The notes under the pieces were generated by a model. It ran no database searches. It saw only the letters and a list, made by a program, of their open reading frames with translations, and was not told the DNA's origin. Below, in pieces: positions 24,126-33,521 of a DNA stretch of 50,780 nt; the first letter of the stretch is position 1, and each line of letters opens with the position of its first letter. The DNA comes from a virus. Both the position numbers and the translations under genes were made by a program. Location: positions 1-50,780 of the IMG/VR virus record IMGVR_UViG_3300027763_000081; one strand, written 5' to 3'.

Positions 24126-25507
24126 TGAACCTGCTTGTCCGGAGGAAGTGCTGCTGCACCGGTGCGCCAGTCAAGCAGTGGACTGCTTCTGTGTGTACGC
24201 CTTCTGGTTCTTGCGTCCGCACGTGCGCTGGATCTATTGCAACGTGCATTCTGACAATTACGTTCTGTGATTCGTACCGCCAGACGATTGGTCTGCCTGA
24301 TGCGCTGGATCCGACGAAGTGCTACATCATGGTTCTTGGTGGTTGCTTGTACGTGGTGAACGACTTCACCTATGTCTCTACGTGCGACTCAACGCCAACA
24401 TCCACACGGAACATCGGCACGCTTTACGGAATCTATGACAAACCGGTGGGGCTGGGTTGTGACACGCTGTGTGCATCGCTTCAGTCAACTCACACGTATG
24501 GCCCGGAAGTCTGGATTGGCGGCATTGCGTGCGGCACGGATATTGTGTTGACGTACCCGTGGACGAACGCTAGATGCAGCAATGTTGGTGGGGAAGAGTG
24601 CAGTGCAACGCCATTCGACCCTTGTCCAAAAAAGGTTGGAACCATTGCAACCACGCACAACCTTGGCAGTTTTCCTGTTGGATTTGCCTGGCCCCCAACC
24701 CAGTGCTCTCCGGAAATTGCAAATTGCGTTGACTGCATCTATCAGAATTCAAATCCACAATCTAATGCTTGGTATTTCAACGAACAGATTTCAAGCAATT
24801 ATTGTGGATCATCAAATCCATTTGGTATTTGCGTAACACCATCTTGTTCTGTAAGTGAATATTTTCAATGTGCAATCAACCAAACAGATTCTTCTTTGTG
24901 GACGTACTCGTTTGGATTTTCAATCACGCGTAGTTGCGTTTACCCGTTTGGTGATGGCACTGGATGGGTAGCTGGTGGTCCAGGGACAAACTACATCAGC
25001 ATTGACAACTGCTTGTTTGGATTGAATACTGGTTGTCGGTCATTGGTTCTTGCTAACAAAATCAATAATGTTCTTAGCCAGGCATCGCAGGTTGGATCAA
25101 CTACGTTTACTGCAACCGGAACCAACGCATGGATTGGCCAGGCTTGCAACGCTATTCCCGGTGCTGAATGTGATTCTTGTGTGTCTGGAATTTATGAATG
25201 GGATGGCCCGTACTACACCAACAGTGGTAGAACTGCTACTTGGTATGCGGCTCCAGTCGCAACTTACATTTTTAATTCAACTCTAAGTACAAGAAATTAC
25301 TCTTATAACTATCCTGGAGGATGCGGTTGCACCGGAAGTGACTTTGGTGGAATTATTGGTTATTACGTTTCTACCAATCAGGCCAGCGGAATTATTTCCG
25401 GTCCAGTGATTGAGTATGGATCGTCGTTGACTGGTGGGTCATTTGCAATGACTGATGATCCCGGTGCTTCCAACCCTCCTTGCTGCCCAGCGCCCACCAT
25501 GTCATGA
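24122..25507 (+). CDS. Extremely cysteine-rich virion-region protein (461 aa)
   Basis: 461 residues with about 34 cysteines by hand count, including KCCC at the start and PCC at the end, spread over the whole chain and mixed with Thr, Ser, Tyr and Gly. The rest is polar and beta-like, with no long helices and no catalytic motif. It lies between a fibre-like gene and the large tail protein, so a structural, perhaps surface-exposed fibre or appendage role is likely. Tail proteins this rich in Cys are unusual, since assembly happens in the reducing cytoplasm. The second half of the gene (about 24700-25450) is clearly more A/T-rich than its neighbours, hinting at transfer. ATGA overlap at both ends. 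Confidence 0.7.
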   Translation: MMNLLVRRKCCCTGAPVKQWTASVCTPSGSCVRTCAGSIATCILTITFCDSYRQTIGLPDALDPTKCYIMVLGGCLYVVNDFTYVSTCDSTPTSTRNIGTLYGIYDKPVGLGCDTLCASLQSTHTYGPEVWIGGIACGTDIVLTYPWTNARCSNVGGEECSATPFDPCPKKVGTIATTHNLGSFPVGFAWPPTQCSPEIANCVDCIYQNSNPQSNAWYFNEQISSNYCGSSNPFGICVTPSCSVSEYFQCAINQTDSSLWTYSFGFSITRSCVYPFGDGTGWVAGGPGTNYISIDNCLFGLNTGCRSLVLANKINNVLSQASQVGSTTFTATGTNAWIGQACNAIPGAECDSCVSGIYEWDGPYYTNSGRTATWYAAPVATYIFNSTLSTRNYSYNYPGGCGCTGSDFGGIIGYYVSTNQASGIISGPVIEYGSSLTGGSFAMTDDPGASNPPCCPAPTMS

Positions 25508-25908
25508 GAATCAGCATCAACGGCAAGATCATTGAGAGCGTGGACTGCCAGTCGTGGTCTCTGGACGTCGACCATCCGTTCTGCCACAGGGGGTTGGACG
25601 TAGCTGGGTGCGGTACGTGCTCTGTGCGGGTCGAGCGGACGAAGGCCCCACCTGCCAAGATGCTGCAGAAGGCGGCGTCGTGGGTCAAGGCCGAGGTCAG
25701 CCGGTACACGCAGGAGCTGGCAGAGGGGCAGTACGAGGCGCGTCTGGCGACCTGCCGGGCGTGCGAGTTCCTGAATCCCCGAGAGGATCCGCAGGTGGGG
25801 TTCTGCAAGGCATGCGGTTGCGGGGAGAGCGCCAGGGCAGAACTAACAATCAAAGGAAAGATGCCGGCCGCCACTTGTCCGAAGGGGAAATGGCCGGTTG
25901 TACCGTAG
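25504..25908 (+). CDS. Small protein with ten Cys, two metal/Fe-S-like clusters (134 aa)
   Basis: From ATG 25504 in an ATGA overlap with the Cys-rich gene. Cysteines lie at 15, 27, 36, 39, 84, 87, 101, 104, 106 and 125. The N-terminal part ends in C27-x8-CGTC-SVRV, resembling the CxxC end of plant-type [2Fe-2S] ferredoxins but with a longer loop. The C-terminal part CRAC ... FCKACGCG ... TCPKGKW looks like a zinc-ribbon-type motif seen in small phage proteins. It may be a metal-binding accessory factor of the virion. Whether it helps the Cys-rich neighbour fold is speculation. Confidence 0.6.
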   Translation: MRISINGKIIESVDCQSWSLDVDHPFCHRGLDVAGCGTCSVRVERTKAPPAKMLQKAASWVKAEVSRYTQELAEGQYEARLATCRACEFLNPREDPQVGFCKACGCGESARAELTIKGKMPAATCPKGKWPVVP

Positions 25909-25918
25909 AATGTGACCG

Positions 25919-28627
25919 ATGCAGGACATCACCTGGCCCCTCCCCCTCAGTGCTGCCTCCCAGAGCAAAGACGTCTGGAAGGGCGGCGCTGTCACCAGCC
26001 CCATCTGGGAGTTAGTGGGGGTCGACGGCACAAACCAGGGCGCGTCCGTCCCGTATCCGGGGTTCCGCGAGGCGTGGGTGTTTCGGTACGAGAACCTTGC
26101 TGGCTCCGACTTCCCCGGCAACAGCAACACCAACCCGTATGCCACGAATCCGCATCAGGCAATCGTGCTGGATTTCTGGACGTTCACGGCGCGCATCGGC
26201 TCAAGCAAGTACTGCTACGGCGTGGTGTACTTGGCTCAGCGGCCAGGATCAACGACGCGCGACCTCATCATTGAGGGCTACCGCACCGATACGTCCGCGT
26301 ACTTCCAGCGCGTACTCGTTGAGAACAGCGCTTTGTTGGGTGTGTCAACCGGCGACTACGCAATCAATGTGGCGCCAACCTCTCGTGTTGTGTACGTCTT
26401 TGTTCGCGGCATGTCGCCCAAGGCAATCAGCTGGACTGACAGCGTCACCGCGCTGAACATCGTGTCCGCAGGCCCCGGCTCCAAACCCCTTGGTTCGTGG
26501 GTTTCCGCAAACACCACTGGCTCATACCAGCCTACTACAACGCTTCTTCCGGATCCTTCTGGTGGGACTGTTGGATCGTTTGTTGTGTACGGCAGCACCA
26601 CAAACCCGTACATCGCAAACTACTGGTCGGACACGTCTGCCCGGTGGACAACGGCAACGTCTCAGAAGGCTGGCGATTACTCGTTTGCCGTGCAGTTTGA
26701 GGACTCGAATACGGGTCGCCGTTCGCAGTTGAGCGACAACGTGGCCGTGACGTTTACTGGCGTCAACCGCACGTTCACTGTTGTTGGCATTGTCGACACG
26801 GCCAAGTACGACACGGTCAAGATCTGGCGCAGCGTTCGTACGACGAATGCGGCGGGCATCTTCACGACCGGCATCCTGCAGCTCGAGGCCACGTTCCTTG
26901 CATCGGCGTATGAGATTACAACGACTGGACCCACCTGGAGTCCTGCGCTTGCGGCTACCGTGAAGAAGTGGGCGTATGCGGTTCAGAAGGACGACCGTCA
27001 GTTGGTAATGCAGGACACGTTTCAGGACAAGCCTGCGTTCCTTGACAGCGTTCCGTATGGCGGTGCGGCCGCTGCGTTCCAGAGCCAGTTGTATGTGTCG
27101 AACATCCAGGGGCAGGCTGCTGGCACCGACGACCAGATGAAGTCGGTGGGTGAGATCCGTTGGTCAAGCGCGGCGGATGGGTCGTACGAGTTGTTTGCCC
27201 CAAAGGGTCGATGGACGCCGGATCTGTTTGGCGACACGCCGATTGCGTTCCAGCAGGCCGGCCAGATGTTGGCCGGGTTCTCGGGGAACCAGGTCTACTT
27301 CATCATGCGCGACGGCGCGTTTGTGCGCGTGATGGCGGCTCACTCTGGATACGGCGTTGTTGGTCCATATGCGGCGTCGAGCATTGGCCCGATGATCTAC
27401 TACGTGACCCACCAGGGAGTGCGCGTCCTGTATCCGGACGGGCGGCTGGATGAAGTCGGCGCGATGGACTGGCTGATTTCGCAGGACTGGGCGGATGACC
27501 TTGAGCGGATGTCTCTGGCGTTTGATCCGCGCACCACGGCCCTGTACTTCCTGAACCCCGTGAAGGGCAAGGCTGCGTGCCTGTGGTTTGCCAGCGGCAC
27601 CGTCAGCGAGCTGCACCAGTTGCCGTTTACCAAGTGCGCCCGCGCGCTTTATCCTCGCTCGGTTGGTGGGGCCCTTGAGGACACGGCCCTGTTTCTCCTG
27701 TCGCCAACGGACATTGAGCACAGTGCCAGTACTACTGGCTTCCGCGCACGTTTGATGCTCCCCGCCAAGACGGGCCTTGACCGGGCCCGTACGCCCAGCG
27801 GAAGCAACTTGTTTGAAGGTGTTCACTACGGTCTCATTGACGGGAACTGTGACCGGTGTGTTTCTGCCACGCTTACTGACAACACAGGATCAATTCCAAA
27901 GTCCGTAGTTGTTTCATGGAATGCACGTACGTACGGCTGGACCCCCGATTGGACAATTATTGGCGCGTATCTGAAGATTGTTGGTGATACGGTCTCCCGG
28001 TCAACTTCTTACGCAGATGCCCTGTACTACCAGTACACGTTCAAGATCATTTCCTTGGCAACTGCTTCTGGTGGCAAGGTAAGAGTTGTTGCCGTCTTGG
28101 CTGCCGATGAGGTGACTCCAGACATAGATTCTGGGAGCGAGCTATTCCCGACTCCAATTGATGTGCTTGTAGCCATCAATCCGGTGGTGATGAAGGTCCA
28201 GACGGCTATCCTTCCTGGTGGGCAGGATGCAACCGGGTTCATGCTGTCCCGCCAGGTGTCGTCCATGGGTGCCATGTTCAGTGGGTACGAGTACTCCAAC
28301 GCCGTGGATTCGGCTACTGGGTACAACCAGTTCTCGAGGTGGTTTGCAAACCTGTACAAGGGGGAGGGTGACACGGCGTACCTGAAGGGGTACTCGTACA
28401 ACCCATCGACCAATGACACGTACAAGACCATCGTTGATGGGCAGACGCCGGTCCACGCGGCGTGGAACCAGACGAAGACGACTGGAACCGCGTCGTCGAT
28501 GGCAATAGGTCCGCAGTGGAGCGTTGAATTTGTGGCGTTTGTGGTTGGCCAGACGTTTAGGCTCCTTGCTTTGAACGTGAAGGGCCGTATCCTTGACAGC
28601 GAGAGGAGCAAGAATTCTTATGCCTAA
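25919..28627 (+). CDS. Very large tail protein, nozzle/tubular B-like (902 aa)
   Basis: A 902-residue, strand-rich protein with many Gly, Ser, Thr, Val and Tyr, following the adaptor and fibre-like genes. Internal stretches (GGAAAAFQSQLYVSN, DGSYELFAPKGRW, FSGNQVYFIMRDG, GVRVLYPDGRLDEVG) suggest beta-propeller-like repeats. Size and position match tail nozzle (tubular B, gp12-like) proteins of short-tailed phages, which close the tail and open on ejection. I see no lysozyme or depolymerase motif. ATG 25919 lies 10 bases beyond the previous stop without a clear ribosome-binding site. Confidence 0.65.
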   Translation: MQDITWPLPLSAASQSKDVWKGGAVTSPIWELVGVDGTNQGASVPYPGFREAWVFRYENLAGSDFPGNSNTNPYATNPHQAIVLDFWTFTARIGSSKYCYGVVYLAQRPGSTTRDLIIEGYRTDTSAYFQRVLVENSALLGVSTGDYAINVAPTSRVVYVFVRGMSPKAISWTDSVTALNIVSAGPGSKPLGSWVSANTTGSYQPTTTLLPDPSGGTVGSFVVYGSTTNPYIANYWSDTSARWTTATSQKAGDYSFAVQFEDSNTGRRSQLSDNVAVTFTGVNRTFTVVGIVDTAKYDTVKIWRSVRTTNAAGIFTTGILQLEATFLASAYEITTTGPTWSPALAATVKKWAYAVQKDDRQLVMQDTFQDKPAFLDSVPYGGAAAAFQSQLYVSNIQGQAAGTDDQMKSVGEIRWSSAADGSYELFAPKGRWTPDLFGDTPIAFQQAGQMLAGFSGNQVYFIMRDGAFVRVMAAHSGYGVVGPYAASSIGPMIYYVTHQGVRVLYPDGRLDEVGAMDWLISQDWADDLERMSLAFDPRTTALYFLNPVKGKAACLWFASGTVSELHQLPFTKCARALYPRSVGGALEDTALFLLSPTDIEHSASTTGFRARLMLPAKTGLDRARTPSGSNLFEGVHYGLIDGNCDRCVSATLTDNTGSIPKSVVVSWNARTYGWTPDWTIIGAYLKIVGDTVSRSTSYADALYYQYTFKIISLATASGGKVRVVAVLAADEVTPDIDSGSELFPTPIDVLVAINPVVMKVQTAILPGGQDATGFMLSRQVSSMGAMFSGYEYSNAVDSATGYNQFSRWFANLYKGEGDTAYLKGYSYNPSTNDTYKTIVDGQTPVHAAWNQTKTTGTASSMAIGPQWSVEFVAFVVGQTFRLLALNVKGRILDSERSKNSYA

Positions 28628-30008
28628 CACCGGTCCTAACAACCCAAACGGATTTGATGCAAGATTTGGCAAGGGATCTACGCCCAGCTGGTTCCGTCCG
28701 AATACCACCAATCGGATGCCGAACAACCAGTTTGCTCCATCTTCCATGTATGCGCGTCCTGTGCAGCCCCCACCGGCTGGCAATCAGTACGACCGCTCTG
28801 TTGCGCGTCTTGGCGGCAATGCTCCGGTGTCGCAGAACTTTGGTCAGGGATTCCGCGCTGGCGATCAGCAGTATGGCAATCAGTCTGGGCAACAGGGTGC
28901 TATGCAGCCCCGTAACCCGATGAGCCGTCCGTCATCCGTGTTTGGTGCAGGGCGGGCTCCCGAGCGCGGCGTGATCTCGGGCGATCTTGTTTCAGAAGCG
29001 CACATGCGCGACTACGAGAACCTTGCCCGCGCCCGCGAAGAGCAGCGCCAGACCATGGAAAACTACATGCAGGGTTTGCGTGGCATGGACACGCTTGGCA
29101 CAATGAGCATGGGACAGGCGCAGCTTGGTGCGCAGCAGGCAAACCAAATGGGCCAGCAGGGTCTTGATGCGCTTGTCAACCAGGGCAAGGATGCGGACAA
29201 GGTCTATAAGCAGACGCGCGCTGATGCCAGCCGTTCGGTGAGACTTGCAAAGGGTGAGATGCAGAAGGGCATCGACACCATGCAGGGCGCCATCAAGGAC
29301 CACGACTTCTTCCGCAAGGACACCGTCTCTGGTGGGGTCAATGCCATTCAAGGCCAGTTCCAGTCGGCTCGTGAGCAGATCAACTCCAACCCCAACCTGA
29401 GCCCCGAGGACAAGCAGGCCGAACTTCGAAACCTCGACAACACGATGCGCCAGCAGACATCGGCGTATGCGTCGCAGGCTGATTCACAGGCTGCTGACTC
29501 GCTGCTGCAGGCAAAGAACGCACTGAGCGGAATGCAGTTGAACATGGGCTCCACGCTTGGTGGGCTCTCCATGCAGGGTGCTGGTCTGTCGTCAAGCGCA
29601 GGAATGCAGGCTGCCGGCATGAACCAGCAGTCGCTGCAGGCTGGATACCAGTTGGCTTCCGCGCAGAGCCAGTACGCCAACAGTCTGATCCAGAGTTCGA
29701 TTGCGCAGGCAATGGATGCCCGGCTTAAGGGCAACATGGCTGGTGCTCAGTTGGCGCAGATGCGTCCGCTTGGTGCGCCAAACCTTGTTGACAGCATTGT
29801 TGGATCCATGCTTGCGCAGGGCATGAAGCCCGGAGACCGCGTGACCGGCCAGTTTGCTGGCCGTACCGGCGAGGTCATGGGTGCAAACAGATTCCGCGGA
29901 TTTGAAGACCAGCGACAAGTGGCATCCAACCGCACTGGCAATCGTCCGTTCAGCGGTTTCTTGAGCGGTCAGGCAGTCAGCAGTTTCCGCGGTCCCGCAT
30001 TCGGATAA
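28620..30008 (+). CDS. Gln/Met/Ala-rich coiled-coil protein, probable internal virion protein (462 aa)
   Basis: From ATG 28620 (8-base overlap with the large tail gene, AGAGGAGC upstream). 462 residues with a disordered Asn/Pro/Gly/Arg-rich N-terminus and long helical segments rich in Gln, Ala and Met. The C-terminal 60 residues are Arg/Gly-rich. Such low-complexity helical proteins after the tail nozzle gene fit ejection proteins (as in T7 gp14-16 and P22 gp7/16/20), which leave the capsid with the DNA. Direct family match not recognised. Confidence 0.6.
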   Translation: MPNTGPNNPNGFDARFGKGSTPSWFRPNTTNRMPNNQFAPSSMYARPVQPPPAGNQYDRSVARLGGNAPVSQNFGQGFRAGDQQYGNQSGQQGAMQPRNPMSRPSSVFGAGRAPERGVISGDLVSEAHMRDYENLARAREEQRQTMENYMQGLRGMDTLGTMSMGQAQLGAQQANQMGQQGLDALVNQGKDADKVYKQTRADASRSVRLAKGEMQKGIDTMQGAIKDHDFFRKDTVSGGVNAIQGQFQSAREQINSNPNLSPEDKQAELRNLDNTMRQQTSAYASQADSQAADSLLQAKNALSGMQLNMGSTLGGLSMQGAGLSSSAGMQAAGMNQQSLQAGYQLASAQSQYANSLIQSSIAQAMDARLKGNMAGAQLAQMRPLGAPNLVDSIVGSMLAQGMKPGDRVTGQFAGRTGEVMGANRFRGFEDQRQVASNRTGNRPFSGFLSGQAVSSFRGPAFG

Positions 30009-30017
30009 GGAACAACC

Positions 30018-31676
30018 ATGGCAGACGGATACGAACCCACCAGTGCAGTAACGCAGCAGGGCGCAGCGCTTTCTGCGCAGTACGGCAACCCGAATGGCCA
30101 GGGAATCAATTGGGCCCAGATGCAGCAGCAGGGCGAACTTGCTCGCCGTGGTCAACAGATTGACCGCGAACATATGCAGCAGCAGGCCAACCAGTTCCAG
30201 CAGGGAACCCAGCTGCAGCGCGAAGGCATTCAGTTTGAGCGCGAGAAGCTTGCCAAGTTGACCAAGGCACAGGCTGATGCACAGGAACACGACATTCGCC
30301 TGGAGGATGTGAAACAGCAGCATCAAATGGAGAACACCAACCGGCGTCTCCAAATTGAAACCGAATTGCAGGCTGCCGAGTTGGAGATGGCAAAGGCTCA
30401 CGGTGCTGATCGCGAGGCAAAGGCCGCTCGCGTTGCATCACTGCGCGAACAGCGCAATGACATCACCGGCAAGGCTGCTGTTTACGACGCGTACTCGCGG
30501 CTTGGACGCGAAGGTCTTTTGGAAGCAAGCAAGCGAGTCAAGGACACGCACAATGCTCTTAAAGAACAAAAGAAGGCCTCTGCTGAACTTGGCAAGTCTG
30601 CTGCCGGCATTGCCTCTCGTGGAATCCATGAGGACATGTACGCAGCAAATACTTCTGAACGAGACACGCTTAAAAACATCCTTGGTCGCAATGGTTATGA
30701 CGTTGCTCGCTTTGAAGGCGATTTTGGCTATAACTTTGTCAGCCCAACTGATCTTGGTTTGAATGGCATAAATGCTCAAGGCGGAACTGATGAGCTTGAT
30801 GACATTCTTGGTTCAGCTCAACTCCTTGCTCGACATGCTGGTTCGCTTGTTGGCTTTGGCGATGTTGGTGCTGACCGACTAATAAAGATTGACGATGCCA
30901 AGATCAATCAGTTTGCAAGCAGCGTGCTTTCAAAGCGTGTGGCCGATGGAATTGCGCAGGCAACCGGAGGCAAGATTGCGGTTGATGATCTGAGGCAGGC
31001 AATTGAAGGGTTTGTAAAGACTCCCGGATCGACTGATCCAAACAAGGATCTTGTTGGTCCGCAAGGTCCAAACGATCCTATGGATGCCATGCAGAAGTTG
31101 ACTTCTCTTGGCGTCCCACCCGATGTTGCAAAGTCTGCGCTCATGGAAGTGGCAAACAATCTGTCTGGCGCAAATTCCGAATTTGCGTTTCACAAGCAAA
31201 GCCTTCTTAAGAGTCTTGAAGGCGTTCCCATGGATTCACCGCGTGTTGTTGCAACGCAGGCTGCAATCAAGGCACTTGAACGCGTTCAAGAAGAAGCGCG
31301 AACCCTTGGAACCCACATTCAGGGCCTTGATGTTGATGGCCTGCAGAGCACGCTGTCTTACCTTGACAGGGTTTCAAGCGGCATTGAAGGCTATGACCCG
31401 AACGTCATTGCAGGAACCATCCCTGATGTTCCCGGCTCTGAACTTGACGATCAGCTTCGCTCCCTTGTCCGCGACCGCCGCCTGACGGATCTGAGCCAGT
31501 TTGGTCCTGATGCGTTCCGCAAGCTCGATGATCTCCTTGTGCCGCTGAAGCGCCGGGGTCTTGATCTTGACAATCAGTTGCAGCGCGAAGCCGCACTTGC
31601 AGAACAGCCGGCGCAAGGCACGTATGATGACCTGCTCAGGATCCTCAACAAGAGCTACCAGAAGATCCGCCAGTGA
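30018..31676 (+). CDS. Large coiled-coil protein, probable internal virion protein (552 aa)
   Basis: 552 residues; the first 200 are Gln/Glu/Lys-rich and almost entirely helical (coiled coil), the middle has mixed helices with Gly-rich linkers, and the C-terminus is charged. AAGGAACAACC precedes ATG 30018. The interval 30500-31350 is more A/T-rich at third positions than surrounding genes. It is next to the 462- and 1238-residue proteins and most likely forms part of the ejection apparatus. Its stop overlaps the GTG of the next gene (GTGA). Confidence 0.6.
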   Translation: MADGYEPTSAVTQQGAALSAQYGNPNGQGINWAQMQQQGELARRGQQIDREHMQQQANQFQQGTQLQREGIQFEREKLAKLTKAQADAQEHDIRLEDVKQQHQMENTNRRLQIETELQAAELEMAKAHGADREAKAARVASLREQRNDITGKAAVYDAYSRLGREGLLEASKRVKDTHNALKEQKKASAELGKSAAGIASRGIHEDMYAANTSERDTLKNILGRNGYDVARFEGDFGYNFVSPTDLGLNGINAQGGTDELDDILGSAQLLARHAGSLVGFGDVGADRLIKIDDAKINQFASSVLSKRVADGIAQATGGKIAVDDLRQAIEGFVKTPGSTDPNKDLVGPQGPNDPMDAMQKLTSLGVPPDVAKSALMEVANNLSGANSEFAFHKQSLLKSLEGVPMDSPRVVATQAAIKALERVQEEARTLGTHIQGLDVDGLQSTLSYLDRVSSGIEGYDPNVIAGTIPDVPGSELDDQLRSLVRDRRLTDLSQFGPDAFRKLDDLLVPLKRRGLDLDNQLQREAALAEQPAQGTYDDLLRILNKSYQKIRQ

Positions 31677-32020
31677 ATCTTTGGAAGGAAGCCGTCCGCG
31701 TTGCGTTTGACAGCATCCAGGTTGCTGGGCTGGCAATTGTGACTCCGCAGGCTGAAGATGCCCTTGAGTTTGCAGCCGAAGAGGGTCTCCTGTTCTACGA
31801 CTGCGGGACCCCCACCCGCCGGTGGGTTGCCGCGGATCCCCCTCAGAAAGCCGTCCGTGGCTGGCTGTGGGGATTGAGGCATGATCCGGTGTGGGCCAAG
31901 CGCGACCCGGCGTTCATGATTGTGAAGGACGGAAACACCTGGAACTGCACGGTCGGGGTACTTGTGCCGTCTGAAATGTCGTCTATCCTGAACCCATCTG
32001 ACACCGTGGAGTTTCACTAA
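31673..32020 (+). CDS. Hypothetical protein (115 aa)
   Basis: 115 residues from GTG 31673 in a GTGA overlap. A globular alpha/beta-like composition with many aromatic residues: YDCGTPTRRWVAADPP, GWLWGLRHDPVW, FMIVKDGNTWNCTVGVLVP. No known motif. It overlaps the next ATG by one base (TAATG). It may be a chaperone or small virion component. Confidence 0.6.
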   Translation: MNLWKEAVRVAFDSIQVAGLAIVTPQAEDALEFAAEEGLLFYDCGTPTRRWVAADPPQKAVRGWLWGLRHDPVWAKRDPAFMIVKDGNTWNCTVGVLVPSEMSSILNPSDTVEFH

Positions 32021-32616
32021 TGGCTGAACTAAACCCATATCCCGACATGACGTCGACCTACGACTCGACCGCCGAAGCGATGCGCAAGGTGCGCAAGGCT
32101 GCTGCTGGTGGGGCTGTTGAGAAAGTTGCCAAGAAGGGTGTCAAGAAGGTTGCAGAAAAAGCGGCAAGCAAAGCAGCGCAGGAAGCGGCTGGCGGAATTG
32201 GCGGCATGCTTGGCGGGATTCCCGGATGGCTTGCCGGTACTGTTGGTGCCGGCCTGATCTTTGAACTTCTGCCTCTTCTGACTCACGGTTCTACCGAAGA
32301 CCAGATGCGCGAGCAGATGCACATCCAGCAAAAGCTCGAAGCAGAACAGATGGGTGGCGCTGGTGTTGGCGGTGGCGCAATGGGCGGATACGCCGCGCAG
32401 GAACCGTCAATGTATGAGATGCAGCGTGGCCTGAAGGACAGCCAAACCGCACTTGAAATGGGAATTCTTGGTAGCAACGTGGAGCGCAATGCTCGACGCA
32501 GTCGCCATTCACCCGAACTAGAAGGCCTAATTGCGCAGGACATGGACCGCATCAGCGGAATCGGCGGACGCCGCGAGCTGACTCCTTACGAACTGCAGAA
32601 CATCCTCAATGGCTAA
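32020..32616 (+). CDS. Basic protein with one hydrophobic segment (198 aa)
   Basis: 198 residues. Lys/Ala/Val-rich amphipathic helix (about 20-55), then a Gly-rich hydrophobic stretch (about 58-88, GGIGGMLGGIPGWLAGTVGAGLIFELLPLL) that could cross or enter a membrane, then a Gln/Met-rich helix. The GxxG/GGIGG pattern resembles membrane-inserting internal virion proteins or a fusion-like segment. With its neighbours this fits an ejection-channel role, but a holin-like role is also possible. Confidence 0.55.
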   Translation: MAELNPYPDMTSTYDSTAEAMRKVRKAAAGGAVEKVAKKGVKKVAEKAASKAAQEAAGGIGGMLGGIPGWLAGTVGAGLIFELLPLLTHGSTEDQMREQMHIQQKLEAEQMGGAGVGGGAMGGYAAQEPSMYEMQRGLKDSQTALEMGILGSNVERNARRSRHSPELEGLIAQDMDRISGIGGRRELTPYELQNILNG

Positions 32617-33496
32617 AGCATCACCAGAACTCAGGGCAAGGATTCTGCAGGCACTCCTTGAGAGCCAGGCTGCTCGTCAAGGCAGTCGCGCAGATACTTC
32701 ACTTGGAGTTCCCCAATCTGGTGTTGCTGGTCCCCAGTATGACTTGAGGGCTCGGGCCAACATGCAGTTGATGGGTCTTGATCCGCGTACTGGCCGGCCG
32801 CCGGTTGTGGATTCAATGGATCTCAATCCGCAGAACGTGTCCAATCTTGGCCAGGAATCTGCGCGTGATGCTCGGCGCAAGCCCCGCCTTGTTAGTCTTG
32901 GCGTAAATCCGGAGACTGGCGAACGAAAGTACGTTGAACTGCCCGAGGACTATGCGGCTCGCAAGCGGTTCCGCAAGTTGCAACAGGAAGAACTTGCTCG
33001 TCCTAACAAGGAAAGGAAGTTGGCTGCTGGCCGCAAGGCCAATCGGGCCAAAAGCCTGGCCAACCTGCGGAACCCGCTCAAGGCTTTCAAGTACAGCCGA
33101 CGCCTGATGCCCGGCCAGTCCGAGACCCCGTTCATGACGGGTACCAAGAACGTTGGCAAGGGACTTGGTGCGGTTGCTGCCGGTGCTCTTATTGGCGGAT
33201 TGATGAAGATGGCGGGGGAGCGTCGCGATGCGCAGCAGCGCAGCGACGATGAACTTTCGCAAATGGCTCGGCGCGATGCCCTTGGCCTGATGGCCCAGCG
33301 AGACGTCAAGATGAGCATGCAGAAGGCTATCGACAACAACCTTTCCCAGTTGCAAATGCAAGCCCCTGACCTGTACATGCGGGTTGCGGCTGGACGGCTG
33401 CTGCCCCAGGGCGCGGTTGTAATTGGCGGAACACCTCGCCAAGATTTGTTGCAGCAGCTTGGAATGTCGATGTCAAACGGCGACTTTAACCAGTAA
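32609..33496 (+). CDS. Basic helical protein with membrane-like segment (295 aa)
   Basis: 295 residues starting inside the previous gene (8-base overlap). N-terminal disordered Arg/Gln/Pro-rich part, a strongly basic middle (about 100-165, many Arg/Lys), a short hydrophobic stretch (GLGAVAAGALIGGLMKMA) followed by a charged, Gln/Arg/Asp-rich tail. The pattern resembles the 198-residue protein: basic patch plus a Gly/Ala-rich hydrophobic segment. Probably a virion-internal protein. No family recognised. Confidence 0.6.
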   Translation: MAKASPELRARILQALLESQAARQGSRADTSLGVPQSGVAGPQYDLRARANMQLMGLDPRTGRPPVVDSMDLNPQNVSNLGQESARDARRKPRLVSLGVNPETGERKYVELPEDYAARKRFRKLQQEELARPNKERKLAAGRKANRAKSLANLRNPLKAFKYSRRLMPGQSETPFMTGTKNVGKGLGAVAAGALIGGLMKMAGERRDAQQRSDDELSQMARRDALGLMAQRDVKMSMQKAIDNNLSQLQMQAPDLYMRVAAGRLLPQGAVVIGGTPRQDLLQQLGMSMSNGDFNQ

Positions 33497-33521
33497 TATA
33501 AACACCCATTAGGAGACACCC

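Noticed and set aside
32058-32616. The 198-residue protein as a holin
   Set aside because: It has one Gly-rich hydrophobic stretch but lies among virion-internal protein genes, and a better lysis block exists at 44556-45347.
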